Positions 1 to 6,126 of a stretch of 12,109 nt of DNA are shown piece by piece. The DNA comes from an uncultured Mailhella sp. Lineage in GTDB: Bacteria; Desulfobacterota; Desulfovibrionia; Desulfovibrionales; Desulfovibrionaceae. The first letter of the stretch is position 1. Every line of letters starts with the position of its first letter. Made by a program: the position numbers and the translations under genes. The stretch is taken from positions 1 through 12,109 of the forward strand of contig NZ_CAJJIC010000065.1 of NCBI RefSeq assembly GCF_905187505.1, in the 5' to 3' direction. The notes beneath the pieces are model-generated. The model was not told the origin of the DNA and searched no databases. It saw nothing but the letters and a program-made list of their open reading frames with translations.

Positions 1-163
1 TTATTTATCATCATAATTATCTGAAATATAACATTTTATAAAACTGACAAGGCAAAATTTCACTGCCGGAAGCCACAAAGGTCGCAAAAAAAACTTTCTT
101 TTTAAAAAGTATTTTTTTATACATGAGAAAAATTTATCAGACCTTCCGTCAAAAGGATCTCCT
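1..163. other. A+T-rich upstream region of the sigma-54 activator gene
   Basis: This stretch is far richer in A+T than the coding sequence that follows and holds no convincing gene. It contains an imperfect A/T hairpin: an A-run ending in ACTT near 87-97 faces an AAGTA plus T-run near 107-118. That could be the end of an upstream transcription unit or a bent DNA element. No clear -35/-10 or -24/-12 promoter was found; the best -10-like string is TATACA at 118-123, with a poor -35. The 11-mer ACATGAGAAAA at 121-131 recurs at 2080-2090 in the permease control region. Confidence 0.4.
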
Positions 164-1636
164 ATGCTTATCGGTACGAAAAGCTGCAGCGACGTCAGCA
201 TGGCAGACGTCATGACTCCTGCCATGCGGGCCATATGGGACCACATGAGCATCGGCGTGGCCATTGTGGACGGTGAGGGAACGTGCGTCTACATGAACGA
301 AATTCAGGCCCGAGTGGACGGATTCAGCACCTCGGGCGTGGTGGGCAAGCACATCACGGAACTTTACGTGCCCAACGGCATGACCCGCATTCCCACCATG
401 GAATGTCTGCACCGGGGCGAACCGCTTTTGCGGAAGGCATACTGGTACAAGACCATCAACAATTCCCTGTTCTCCTCCGTGACGGACTTCTATCCGCTGT
501 TCCGCGAAGGCCGGAAAGACGGCGTGCTGGCCTTCACCATATGGGTGGACAGCGCGCTTCTTACCGGCGAGGCAAAAATGAACACGCGTGCTCCTGCCGC
601 CGCCAGCGAAAGCACGCGCTACACGTTTGAAAGCATCATCGGCCACGATCCGGCGCTGCGCGGCGCCATAAGCGACGCAAAGGTGGCCGCCAGAAGTCCG
701 GTGCCGGTCATGATCTGGGGGGAAAACGGCACCGGCAAGGAACTCTTCGCGCAGGCGCTGCACGCCGCAAGCCCGCGAAAGGATCATCCCTTCGTGGCCG
801 TCAACTGCGCGGCCATACCGGAAAACCTGCTGGAAGGCATACTGTTCGGCACGTCAAAAGGCGCGTACACCGATGCCGCGGACAAGCCCGGTCTTTTTGA
901 AAAGGCCGACGGCGGCACGCTGCTTCTCGACGAGCTCAATTCCATGCCGCTCGGACTGCAGTCCAAGCTTCTGCGCGTCCTTCAGGAAAAAAGAGTGCGC
1001 AGGCTCGGGGCAAACACGGAAAAGGACGTGGATGTGCGGGTGATCAGCATTCTCAACGAGCCTCCCATCACGGCCGTGAGCCGGGGCATACTGCGCAACG
1101 ACCTTTATTACCGCCTTGCCGTGGTAGGCATTGCCGTGCCTCCCCTGCGCGAACGGCTGGAAGACATTCCGCTGCTCATTTCCTCCTTCCTGCAGCGCGA
1201 CGGGGAAAAGCCCGGCGTGAGAATCTCCGATTCCGTCATGAAGCTGTTCTGGGGCTACTCCTGGCCCGGCAACATCCGCGAGCTTCTGCACGTCATCGAA
1301 GGCAGTCTCGCCCTGCTCGGCGAACGCACCGTCATTACCGAAGACTGCCTGCCGAGACAGTTCCGGGAAGCCTGCCTCGGCAGGCGTGCGGCAGAATCGC
1401 AGCCGCAGCCCGCAGCTCCGAACGATGCCGCCTTCATCGACGACTACCGCGACGTGCGCAGAAACAGCGTCATTCCTCTTAAAGAAAAGCTCAATGCCTT
1501 TGAATCCCGGTGCATACGCAACGTTCTGCGCGTGACGGGAGGCAACGTTTCCAAGGCCGCAAGAATCATGGAACTCACCGGTCCCGGCCTGCGCTACAAA
1601 ATGAAGCAGCTCGGCATAAGCGAAGAGGATTATTAG
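164..1636 (+). CDS. PAS-containing sigma-54-dependent transcriptional activator (RocR-like)
   Basis: A 490-residue enhancer-binding protein that should remodel sigma-54 RNA polymerase by ATP hydrolysis. An N-terminal PAS-like sensor spans roughly residues 20-130. The AAA+ domain runs from about 155 to 400 with Walker A GENGTGKE (186-193), a GAFTGA-loop equivalent GAYTDA (233-238), Walker B LLLDE (253-257), the sensor I asparagine N298, the arginine-finger region RNDLYYRL (311-318) and sensor II WPGNIREL (367-374). A Fis-type helix-turn-helix occupies about 445-486. The DELNSMPL stretch after Walker B resembles the RocR group, which often controls amino acid use. The ATG is preceded by AAGGA at 153-157 with 6-base spacing. 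There is no phosphoacceptor receiver domain, so activation is probably by ligand binding to the PAS domain. The gene is monocistronic, ending at a strong terminator; the next gene carries a sigma-54 promoter and is the obvious target. The ligand is unknown. Confidence 0.93.
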   Translation: MLIGTKSCSDVSMADVMTPAMRAIWDHMSIGVAIVDGEGTCVYMNEIQARVDGFSTSGVVGKHITELYVPNGMTRIPTMECLHRGEPLLRKAYWYKTINNSLFSSVTDFYPLFREGRKDGVLAFTIWVDSALLTGEAKMNTRAPAAASESTRYTFESIIGHDPALRGAISDAKVAARSPVPVMIWGENGTGKELFAQALHAASPRKDHPFVAVNCAAIPENLLEGILFGTSKGAYTDAADKPGLFEKADGGTLLLDELNSMPLGLQSKLLRVLQEKRVRRLGANTEKDVDVRVISILNEPPITAVSRGILRNDLYYRLAVVGIAVPPLRERLEDIPLLISSFLQRDGEKPGVRISDSVMKLFWGYSWPGNIRELLHVIEGSLALLGERTVITEDCLPRQFREACLGRRAAESQPQPAAPNDAAFIDDYRDVRRNSVIPLKEKLNAFESRCIRNVLRVTGGNVSKAARIMELTGPGLRYKMKQLGISEEDY

Positions 1637-1758
1637 GCACTTCCCCGACATTGCGGGCAGAGCCGGTGCCGGCATTCCGCAGAAGCTCGACATTCCCGGC
1701 TGCACGCCTCCCATCCGCAGCCGGCATCGAAAGACCTCCTTTTTCCCGCCCTTTCGTC

Positions 1759-1800
1759 AAAAGGCCTCAGCATCCGGCAATCCCATGCTGAGGCCTTTTT
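1759..1800 (+). terminator. Rho-independent terminator of the sigma-54 activator gene
   Basis: Perfect 15-bp stem: 1759-1773 (AAAAGGCCTCAGCAT) pairs with 1785-1799, with an 11-base loop, and the 3' arm runs into a T tract. The A-rich 5' arm means it could also work in the opposite direction. It isolates the regulator from the permease downstream. Confidence 0.92.
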
Positions 1801-2000
1801 CACCTCTTCTGATCCGTCCGTTGCTCCTGCTCCAGCACAACAGCCCCGTTTTTCTTCCGCTGCCATGGGCGGATTCCGTCAGACAAGATCCTTGGACAGA
1901 CCTCCATTTCCCTTCCCGGGATAGAAACGCCTGTCCCGGCCAGGAAGCCCGTCAGCCCGTTCCCCGTCCGAACGGTGCCTTCATGCCGGAAGTATACATA

Positions 2001-2013
2001 TAACATATTGATT
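2001..2013 (-). promoter_or_regulatory. Candidate IHF binding site
   Basis: On the minus strand this reads AATCAATATGTTA, which fits the IHF consensus WATCAANNNNTTR at every position. IHF commonly bends DNA so that a sigma-54 activator can touch polymerase. However, this site is about 300 bases upstream of the -24 element and also upstream of the candidate enhancer repeats, rather than between them and the promoter. In A+T-rich DNA a chance match is quite possible. Confidence 0.35.
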
Positions 2014-2095
2014 TAATTTAAATATATACATTTTTTCTTCTTTTTTCCTGCTGTTGCGGCAGGCATCGCGTTGTTCTTCACATGAGAAAACAAGT

Positions 2096-2115
2096 GCAAA
2101 TTATGGAATATTTGC
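2096..2115. promoter_or_regulatory. Candidate enhancer palindrome for the sigma-54 activator
   Basis: GCAAAT and ATTTGC arms flank an 8-base centre, making a 20-bp hyphenated inverted repeat suited to a dimeric Fis-type helix-turn-helix. It lies about 195 bp upstream of the -24 GG, inside the 80-200 bp range usual for activator sites of sigma-54 promoters. Assignment to the neighbouring activator is by position only. Confidence 0.4.
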
Positions 2116-2152
2116 TATTAACCCGTTCATTTTTTTCGGTTTGACGCAAAAC

Positions 2153-2166
2153 AAATAGCTCTATTT
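2153..2166. repeat. Short inverted repeat in the permease control region
   Basis: AAATAG and CTATTT arms are separated by 2 bases. It lies about 150 bp upstream of the -24 element, so it is a second possible activator site, though its sequence is not the same as the 2096-2115 palindrome. Confidence 0.3.
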
Positions 2167-2181
2167 TTCACATATTTCTTT

Positions 2182-2210
2182 CAAAAAAGAAAAAAATTTT
2201 TTCTTTTTTG
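2182..2210. repeat. 29-bp A-tract/T-tract palindrome
   Basis: C-A6-G-A6, a single central A at 2196, then T6-C-T6-G: arms 2182-2195 and 2197-2210 are exactly complementary. Phased A/T tracts of this kind are intrinsically bent or stiff and could shape the loop between enhancer and promoter. As RNA it would form a weak all-A-U hairpin. No T-run follows immediately that would make it a convincing terminator. Confidence 0.6.
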
Positions 2211-2230
2211 ATTATTTTCTTTTTTTAAGC

Positions 2231-2245
2231 TAATGACTTTCATTA
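2231..2245. promoter_or_regulatory. Candidate operator palindrome near the sigma-54 promoter
   Basis: TAATGA, a 3-base centre, and TCATTA form a perfect 15-bp hyphenated palindrome about 67 bp upstream of the -24 GG. That is close for a classical enhancer but possible. It may be an activator site or a site for another regulator. A further simple palindrome, AAAAATATTTTT, follows at 2251-2262. Confidence 0.35.
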
Positions 2246-2310
2246 CCGTTAAAAATATTTTTCTTTTATATTTAGATTGTTAGGTATAAGCTGTTCCACA
2301 TGGGCTCTTT

Positions 2311-2326
2311 TGGCATGGTTCTTGCT
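2311..2326 (+). promoter_or_regulatory. Sigma-54 (-24/-12) promoter of the permease gene
   Basis: TGGCATG-GTTC-TTGCT matches the consensus TGGCACG-N4-TTGCW at all but one base. The essential GG (2312-2313) and GC (2324-2325) are exactly 12 bases apart. Transcription would start near 2337, giving a leader of about 150 bases before the ATG at 2486. The adjacent gene encodes a sigma-54 activator, and inverted repeats lie upstream, which makes this a well-supported call. It also argues that the in-frame ATG at 2300 is not the real start. Confidence 0.85.
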
Positions 2327-2485
2327 TCAAGTTCATCATCTCACATTCTTTTCGCACACAATTCCATCACCCAAAAGTCGTTTGCTTGTTTTCGGCCCGC
2401 AGCACCCGCGCTCCGTTTTCGGAAGCCTCCGGGCGACCTCTCCTGCGTCAGCAGGTTCCCCTCTCTCCATCAGCAGGAACGACAT

Positions 2486-3985
2486 ATGTCAGAAGCCAAG
2501 CTTACCAAGTCCCTTTCTCCCATGCAGGTCTGCGCCCTCGCGCTCGGCTCCATCGTCGGCTGGGGCTGCTTCGTCCTTCCCGGTGACATGTTTCTCCCCT
2601 CCGCCGGTCCCCTCGGCACGCTGCTCGGCTTCCTTGCCGGCGCCATTCTCATTTCCTTCGTCGGCGTGTGCTACAGCTACATGGTCAAATACGCTCCCGT
2701 CGCCGGAGGTGCGTTCACCTATGCCTACATAGGCTTCGGCCCCACCGCCTCGTTCATATGCGGCTGGGCGCTGGTCATCGGCTACATCGCCATCGTCATG
2801 ATAGACATTGCCGCGCTCTCGCTCATCTTCCGCTTCCTGTTCCCGGGAGTGTTCGAATTCGGCGAGCTCTACACCATCGCGGGCTGGAAGGTCTACATGG
2901 GCGAAGTGCTGCTCATGACCGCCGGCACCATCATCTTCGGCTGGCTCAACTACCGCAGCGTCGGCATGGCCGGCAAGCTGCAGCTCATTCTTGCCTTCAT
3001 GCTCACCTTCGGCATCGTGGCCTTCTTCTTCGGCTCCTCCTCCCTGGATTCCGCCGGCATCAGCAACCTCGTGCCCCTGTTTGCGGAAAACAAGTCGCAG
3101 GCCGCCTGCATCATGAGCATATTTGCGCTCTCACCCTTCCTCTTCGTGGGCTTCGACACCGTACCCCAGGCCTCCGAGGAATTCGCCTTCGATCCCGGCC
3201 GCTGCCGCAACATCATGGTCGTCTCCATCTTCGTGGGCATGATACTCTACGCCATGGTCATGCTCGGTGTGGCCATCGCCATTCCCTACCCCGAACTTCT
3301 CGCAAAAATGGAAGAAATGCGCGCCGCCGGCGGTCACGCCTGGGCTACCGGCTACGTGGCCACGCTGGCCTTCGGCAAGCTCGGCTCCGTCATTCTTGCC
3401 TGCGCCGTGTTCGGCGCCGTGTGCACCGGCATCAACGGCTTCTTCGTGGCCGCCAGCCGTCTGCTCCTTGCCATGTCCAGAGGGAGCATCCTCCCCGAAT
3501 GGTTCGGCCGCATCCATCCCACCTATCACACGCCCTACAATGCCATTCTCTTCACCGCTGTTCTTGCCCTGCTCACGCCCTTCGCCGGCCGCTCCGCCGT
3601 CGGCTGGACCGTGGACATGAGCTCCGTCGGCACCGGCATAGGCTATCTCTTCACCTGTCTCGTCGCCCGTCGCGCCATTCTGAACAGCGAAAACGCCGCT
3701 GGCAGACGCCTCGGCCTGTTCTGCTGCGTCATGGGCACGATCTGCTCCATCCTGACCCTCGTGCTGCTTCTTACCCCCGGCTCGCCCGCCTACATCTCCT
3801 TCGCGCCTCGCTGCGTGCTCGCCGTGTGGGTCGTCATGGGCTTCGTGTTCTACTTCTCCAACAAGAAGGTATGGAGCAGTCTCTCCACCGAAGAAATCTC
3901 CCGGAACATTCTCGGGGGCACCGACATCCCCATCCTTTTCGACAAGAAGGAAATCCCCTGCGCTCCTGAACGTGAAAACGCCTGA
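2486..3985 (+). CDS. APC-family amino acid/amine permease
   Basis: A 499-residue integral membrane transporter of the amino acid-polyamine-organocation superfamily, with about 12 hydrophobic segments, expected to import an amino acid or amine across the inner membrane by cation coupling. Landmarks are the unwound TM1 motif GSIVGWGCF (21-29), the TM6 region FVGFDTVPQASEEF (220-233) and the loop RLLLAMSRGSILPEWF (325-340), all typical of the superfamily. The start is ATG 2486, with AGGAA at 2475-2479 and 6-base spacing. An in-frame ATG at 2300 would add 62 non-hydrophobic residues and lies upstream of the sigma-54 promoter, so it is rejected. The promoter and the activator next door suggest induction by the substrate or a related metabolite. 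The C-terminal tail of about 40 residues is hydrophilic. The substrate cannot be named from sequence alone. Confidence 0.92.
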   Translation: MSEAKLTKSLSPMQVCALALGSIVGWGCFVLPGDMFLPSAGPLGTLLGFLAGAILISFVGVCYSYMVKYAPVAGGAFTYAYIGFGPTASFICGWALVIGYIAIVMIDIAALSLIFRFLFPGVFEFGELYTIAGWKVYMGEVLLMTAGTIIFGWLNYRSVGMAGKLQLILAFMLTFGIVAFFFGSSSLDSAGISNLVPLFAENKSQAACIMSIFALSPFLFVGFDTVPQASEEFAFDPGRCRNIMVVSIFVGMILYAMVMLGVAIAIPYPELLAKMEEMRAAGGHAWATGYVATLAFGKLGSVILACAVFGAVCTGINGFFVAASRLLLAMSRGSILPEWFGRIHPTYHTPYNAILFTAVLALLTPFAGRSAVGWTVDMSSVGTGIGYLFTCLVARRAILNSENAAGRRLGLFCCVMGTICSILTLVLLLTPGSPAYISFAPRCVLAVWVVMGFVFYFSNKKVWSSLSTEEISRNILGGTDIPILFDKKEIPCAPERENA

Positions 3986-4005
3986 TCCCACGTTCATGAC
4001 TGAGG

Positions 4006-4038
4006 AGGCGGACAGCCGGCGCATCTGAACGTCCGCCT
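4006..4038 (+). terminator. Hairpin after the permease gene
   Basis: AGGCGGAC (4006-4013) pairs with GTCCGCCT (4031-4038) across a 17-base loop and is followed by TCTCCCCTC rather than a T tract. A shorter pair, TGAACGT (3967-3973) with ACGTTCA (3990-3996), overlaps the stop codon. These are probably 3'-end stabilising structures or a weak first terminator ahead of the stronger one at 4055-4100. Confidence 0.4.
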
Positions 4039-4054
4039 TCTCCCCTCCGCCGGC

Positions 4055-4100
4055 CGGAAGGCGGTCATTCTTCCCCGTGACCGCCTTCCGCTTTCTTTTT
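4055..4100 (+). terminator. Rho-independent terminator of the permease gene
   Basis: Perfect 13-bp stem: 4055-4067 (CGGAAGGCGGTCA) with 4078-4090, a 10-base loop, then CTTTCTTTTT. It closes the permease transcript, so the downstream exporter gene needs its own promoter. Confidence 0.88.
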
Positions 4101-4314
4101 GCGCTTCTGCTGCCGGACAAAAAAACGCTTGTCCGACCGGAGCGTCCTGCGTTTTCCTCCGTCGGTCACGCTTCCATAAGGCCGCAGGTTCTCCGTGCAG
4201 CGTTCCGGCAACGCAGCATCCTTTCTCCCCCGAAGGCCCCGATCGTCCGGCTTCCCTGCCCTGTCGCCCTCAAAGGCCGTAAAAATCCGGCGCTCTCAGA
4301 AGAGGACAGTTTTC
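4101..4314. other. Leader region of the exporter gene
   Basis: Together with the permease terminator this completes a 329-base gap. It carries a hairpin CGGACAA (4114-4120) with TTGTCCG (4129-4135) and no T tract. I found no convincing -35/-10 or -24/-12 promoter, although the exporter should need one. The rest is GC-rich and unremarkable. Confidence 0.3.
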
Positions 4315-5046
4315 ATGGACAGCACTTCACTCATCGTCTTTCTCTGCTGGTTTGCGGGAGGATTCGTCTCCGGCCTCACCGGCATAGGCGGCGCCATGGT
4401 CGCCGTGCCCGCCGCAGCGCTCATTCTTCCCATGCACGTGGTCATTCCTCTCAGCTGCATTCTCAACGCCGCCATGGACGGCAGCCTGGCCTTCATGCAT
4501 TTCCGGCACTGCCGCACGGCGGCGCTGTGGCCTCTGCTACTGGGGGCTGTCCCGGGCTCATTCGCCGGACTCAAGATCCTTCAGGTGTGCTCCGATGCCG
4601 TGCTTCAGGGCTCGGTGGGCGTGCTGCTCATCGTCTACGTGATCTGGCAGCGAACGGCCAGAGCCGGCAGCAGAAAAAAGGAATCCTGGCTGCTCGGCGG
4701 CACGGCGGGATTCGGCGCAGGTCTTCTCGGCACGGCCATATCCTTCGACGGGCCGCCTGCAGGCGCCTACGCGCTCTATCGCGGCTGGGGGCCGCGAGAA
4801 GTTCTGGGAACGCTCGGCATATTCTTCTTCGTCCGCAGCCTTTTCACCTGCGTTCTTCAGGCTCAGGCGGGATTCTACACGCCGCAGGTGCTGGGCTACG
4901 CCGCCTGGGGCATGCCGGCCTGCATTCTCGGCGCTCTGTGCGCGTTCCCGGTGGTGAAGCACATCCGCGTTGACCTCTTCCGACGCGCGCTCATGGCGGT
5001 CATTGCCCTCGCCGGGCTGGTATGCCTGTGGCAGGCTCTGCGCTGA
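4315..5046 (+). CDS. TauE/SafE family sulfite/anion exporter-like membrane protein
   Basis: A 243-residue inner-membrane protein of the TauE/SafE (TSUP) family, which includes exporters of sulfite, sulfoacetate and other organic or sulfur anions. The two internally related halves are visible: the N-terminal motif GLTGIGGAMVAVP (20-32) and the second-half counterpart GFGAGLLGTAISFDGPP (132-148), each within hydrophobic segments; about eight segments in all. The start is ATG 4315, preceded by AGAGGA at 4301-4306 with 8-base spacing. An upstream in-frame ATG at 4195 would add an arginine-rich 40-residue stretch unlike the family and is rejected. It is probably monocistronic and ends only 3 bases from the end of the opposite-strand menA. 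In a sulfur-metabolising anaerobe sulfite export would make sense, but members of this family differ widely in substrate and no sulfonate genes are next to it. Confidence 0.85.
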   Translation: MDSTSLIVFLCWFAGGFVSGLTGIGGAMVAVPAAALILPMHVVIPLSCILNAAMDGSLAFMHFRHCRTAALWPLLLGAVPGSFAGLKILQVCSDAVLQGSVGVLLIVYVIWQRTARAGSRKKESWLLGGTAGFGAGLLGTAISFDGPPAGAYALYRGWGPREVLGTLGIFFFVRSLFTCVLQAQAGFYTPQVLGYAAWGMPACILGALCAFPVVKHIRVDLFRRALMAVIALAGLVCLWQALR

Positions 5047-5049
5047 ACG

Positions 5050-5958
5050 CTATTTCGCCATGGCGTCCAGCAGCATTCCGGCGGCAAGAAGAAGACTGAA
5101 GACAAGAATGTTGCGGGACGTGAGGCCGAGGCAGCGATTGAGCTCCCTGCCCTCATAAATGGAAGAGATTCTGCTCCACACCCGATAGTGGGGAATGAGA
5201 AAAAGAAGCGGCAGAAGGCCCGCCCAAAACATTCCATGCGGGATGAGACAGAGCGCAAAAGCGCAGGCAAAGCCGCCCTGGGCAAGATAGTAGCGGAGGC
5301 CGAATTCCGCGCCGAAGCGCGCAATGAGCGTCTTCTTGCCGGAAAGCCGGTCCTGATCGCGGTCGCGGAAGTTGTTGATGGTGAGCAGCAGATTGATGCA
5401 CACGCCCACGGCAAGCCCGGCAAGCGTGGCCTGAGGAGACCATGCCCCGGCCTGAACGTAATAGGTGAAGCCTACGGCCACAAGCCCGAAAAAGACCACC
5501 ACGAGCACGTCGCCCCAGCCGTGCGCCGCCAGAGGATACGGTCCAGCAGAATACATGTAGGCACACACAAGACAGACAAGCGCCACGCCCGCCATGCTCC
5601 AGCCCCCGTACCAGACAAGAGGCAGCCCCGCACAAAGCGCCAGCACCAGATCGATGACGATGCCCGTCTTCATTCTGCGCGGCGATATCCAGCCCTGGGC
5701 GCAGGCACGGCGCGGTCCGAGGCGGTCATCCCGGTCGTTGCCCTGCTCGAAGTCGCACACGTCGTTGATGAAGTTGGAAGCTATCTGCATGAGCACGGCG
5801 AAAAGCACGCAGAGAAGCGCCGGGATCACCCGGAAGCTCCCCGCCCAGGCGGCCAGAGAACAGCCCACGGCCACGGGGGCGAGAGCCGCGGCCAGAGTCT
5901 TCGGCCGACAGGCCAGCACCCACGCGTACAGAGAATCCCTGCGAACTTCCGTTTCCAT
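5050..5958 (-). CDS. menA: MenA-type prenyltransferase (dihydroxynaphthoate polyprenyltransferase)
   Basis: A 302-residue UbiA-superfamily membrane enzyme that attaches a polyprenyl chain to a dihydroxynaphthoate ring in menaquinone synthesis. The first Mg/diphosphate-binding motif is NDVCDFEQGNDRDDRLGPRR (65-84) and the second NNFRDRDQDRLSGKKTL (195-211). The RLGP and NNFRDxxxDxxxGKxTL signatures fit MenA rather than UbiA. About eight to nine hydrophobic segments follow one another. The start is ATG at 5958 on the minus strand with GGGAG 8 bases upstream; the ATG two codons earlier (5964) is only 2 bases from that site, and a far upstream ATG (6045) lacks support. It is divergent from the TetR gene and convergent with the exporter. 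Whether its substrate is 1,4-dihydroxy-2-naphthoate or the futalosine-pathway 6-isomer cannot be told; no other men or mqn genes are present. Confidence 0.88.
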   Translation of the reverse strand: METEVRRDSLYAWVLACRPKTLAAALAPVAVGCSLAAWAGSFRVIPALLCVLFAVLMQIASNFINDVCDFEQGNDRDDRLGPRRACAQGWISPRRMKTGIVIDLVLALCAGLPLVWYGGWSMAGVALVCLVCAYMYSAGPYPLAAHGWGDVLVVVFFGLVAVGFTYYVQAGAWSPQATLAGLAVGVCINLLLTINNFRDRDQDRLSGKKTLIARFGAEFGLRYYLAQGGFACAFALCLIPHGMFWAGLLPLLFLIPHYRVWSRISSIYEGRELNRCLGLTSRNILVFSLLLAAGMLLDAMAK

Positions 5959-5997
5959 AACCATTTCTCCCGCGGCCACGCCGCCTGACGTATCATC

Positions 5998-6027
5998 TTG
6001 ACGCCCGGTTGAGGGCGAGGGCAGAAT
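5998..6027 (+). promoter_or_regulatory. Possible sigma-70 promoter of the tetR gene, overlapping a palindrome
   Basis: TTGACG (5998-6003), an 18-base spacer, and CAGAAT (6022-6027) form a moderate sigma-70-like promoter, with a start near 6034. Within the spacer lies the palindrome CGCCC-GGTTGA-GGGCG (6002-6017), a plausible operator. On the minus strand TATTCT (6028-6023) overlaps the same -10 and could serve menA, so the divergent pair may share one control point. All of this is by pattern only. Confidence 0.35.
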
Positions 6028-6126
6028 AGCGCATCTTGCGGGCAAAGAAAAGAAAGCCCCTCTCCTCTCTCCCCCGGGACCACGAAAACGCCCCCTTCAG
6101 GGCAAACTCTCCTTCACGAGGCCTTC

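Larger units (their letters stand above)
1801..2310. other. Gene-free control region upstream of the permease
   Basis: There are 849 bases between the regulator stop and the permease start. The first part (about 1801-1990) has normal base composition and no credible reading frame. It holds one hairpin, 1916-1924 (CCGGGATAG) with 1931-1939, without a T tract. From about 2000 to 2290 it becomes strongly A+T-rich with long A and T tracts. That part carries short inverted repeats at 2096-2115, 2153-2166, 2182-2210, 2231-2245 and 2251-2262, and an IHF-like site at 2001-2013. This matches the usual architecture upstream of a sigma-54 promoter: enhancer sites plus bendable DNA. Confidence 0.6.

Noticed and set aside
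31..75. Possible sigma-54 promoter for the regulator gene itself (AAGGCA ... CACTGCC)
   Set aside because: The GG to GC distance is 14 bases instead of 12, which sigma-54 promoters do not tolerate.
1..264. Minus-strand open frame of 87 codons crossing the regulator's start
   Set aside because: Half of it is antisense to the PAS domain and the rest comes from A+T-rich intergenic DNA. The translation is low complexity (Lys/Phe runs) with no recognisable motif, and its start lies inside a well-supported gene.
1916..1939. Hairpin CCGGGATAG/CTGTCCCGG as a terminator or small RNA
   Set aside because: It contains a G-U wobble, has no T tract and no promoter in front; it is probably incidental in GC-rich DNA.
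2300..2485. N-terminal extension of the permease from ATG 2300
   Set aside because: It spans the sigma-54 promoter, encodes a Ser/Arg/Pro-rich stretch unlike the family, and lacks a ribosome binding site, whereas ATG 2486 has AGGAA at good spacing.
3131..4120. Long minus-strand open frame opposite the permease
   Set aside because: It is a GC-biased mirror of the permease codons, rich in Gly/Ala/His with no domain, and overlaps a strong terminator.
4077..4973. 298-codon plus-strand open frame overlapping the exporter gene in another frame
   Set aside because: The translation is Arg/His/Ser-rich and non-membrane, while the overlapping frame gives a clear TauE/SafE membrane protein with a good ribosome site.
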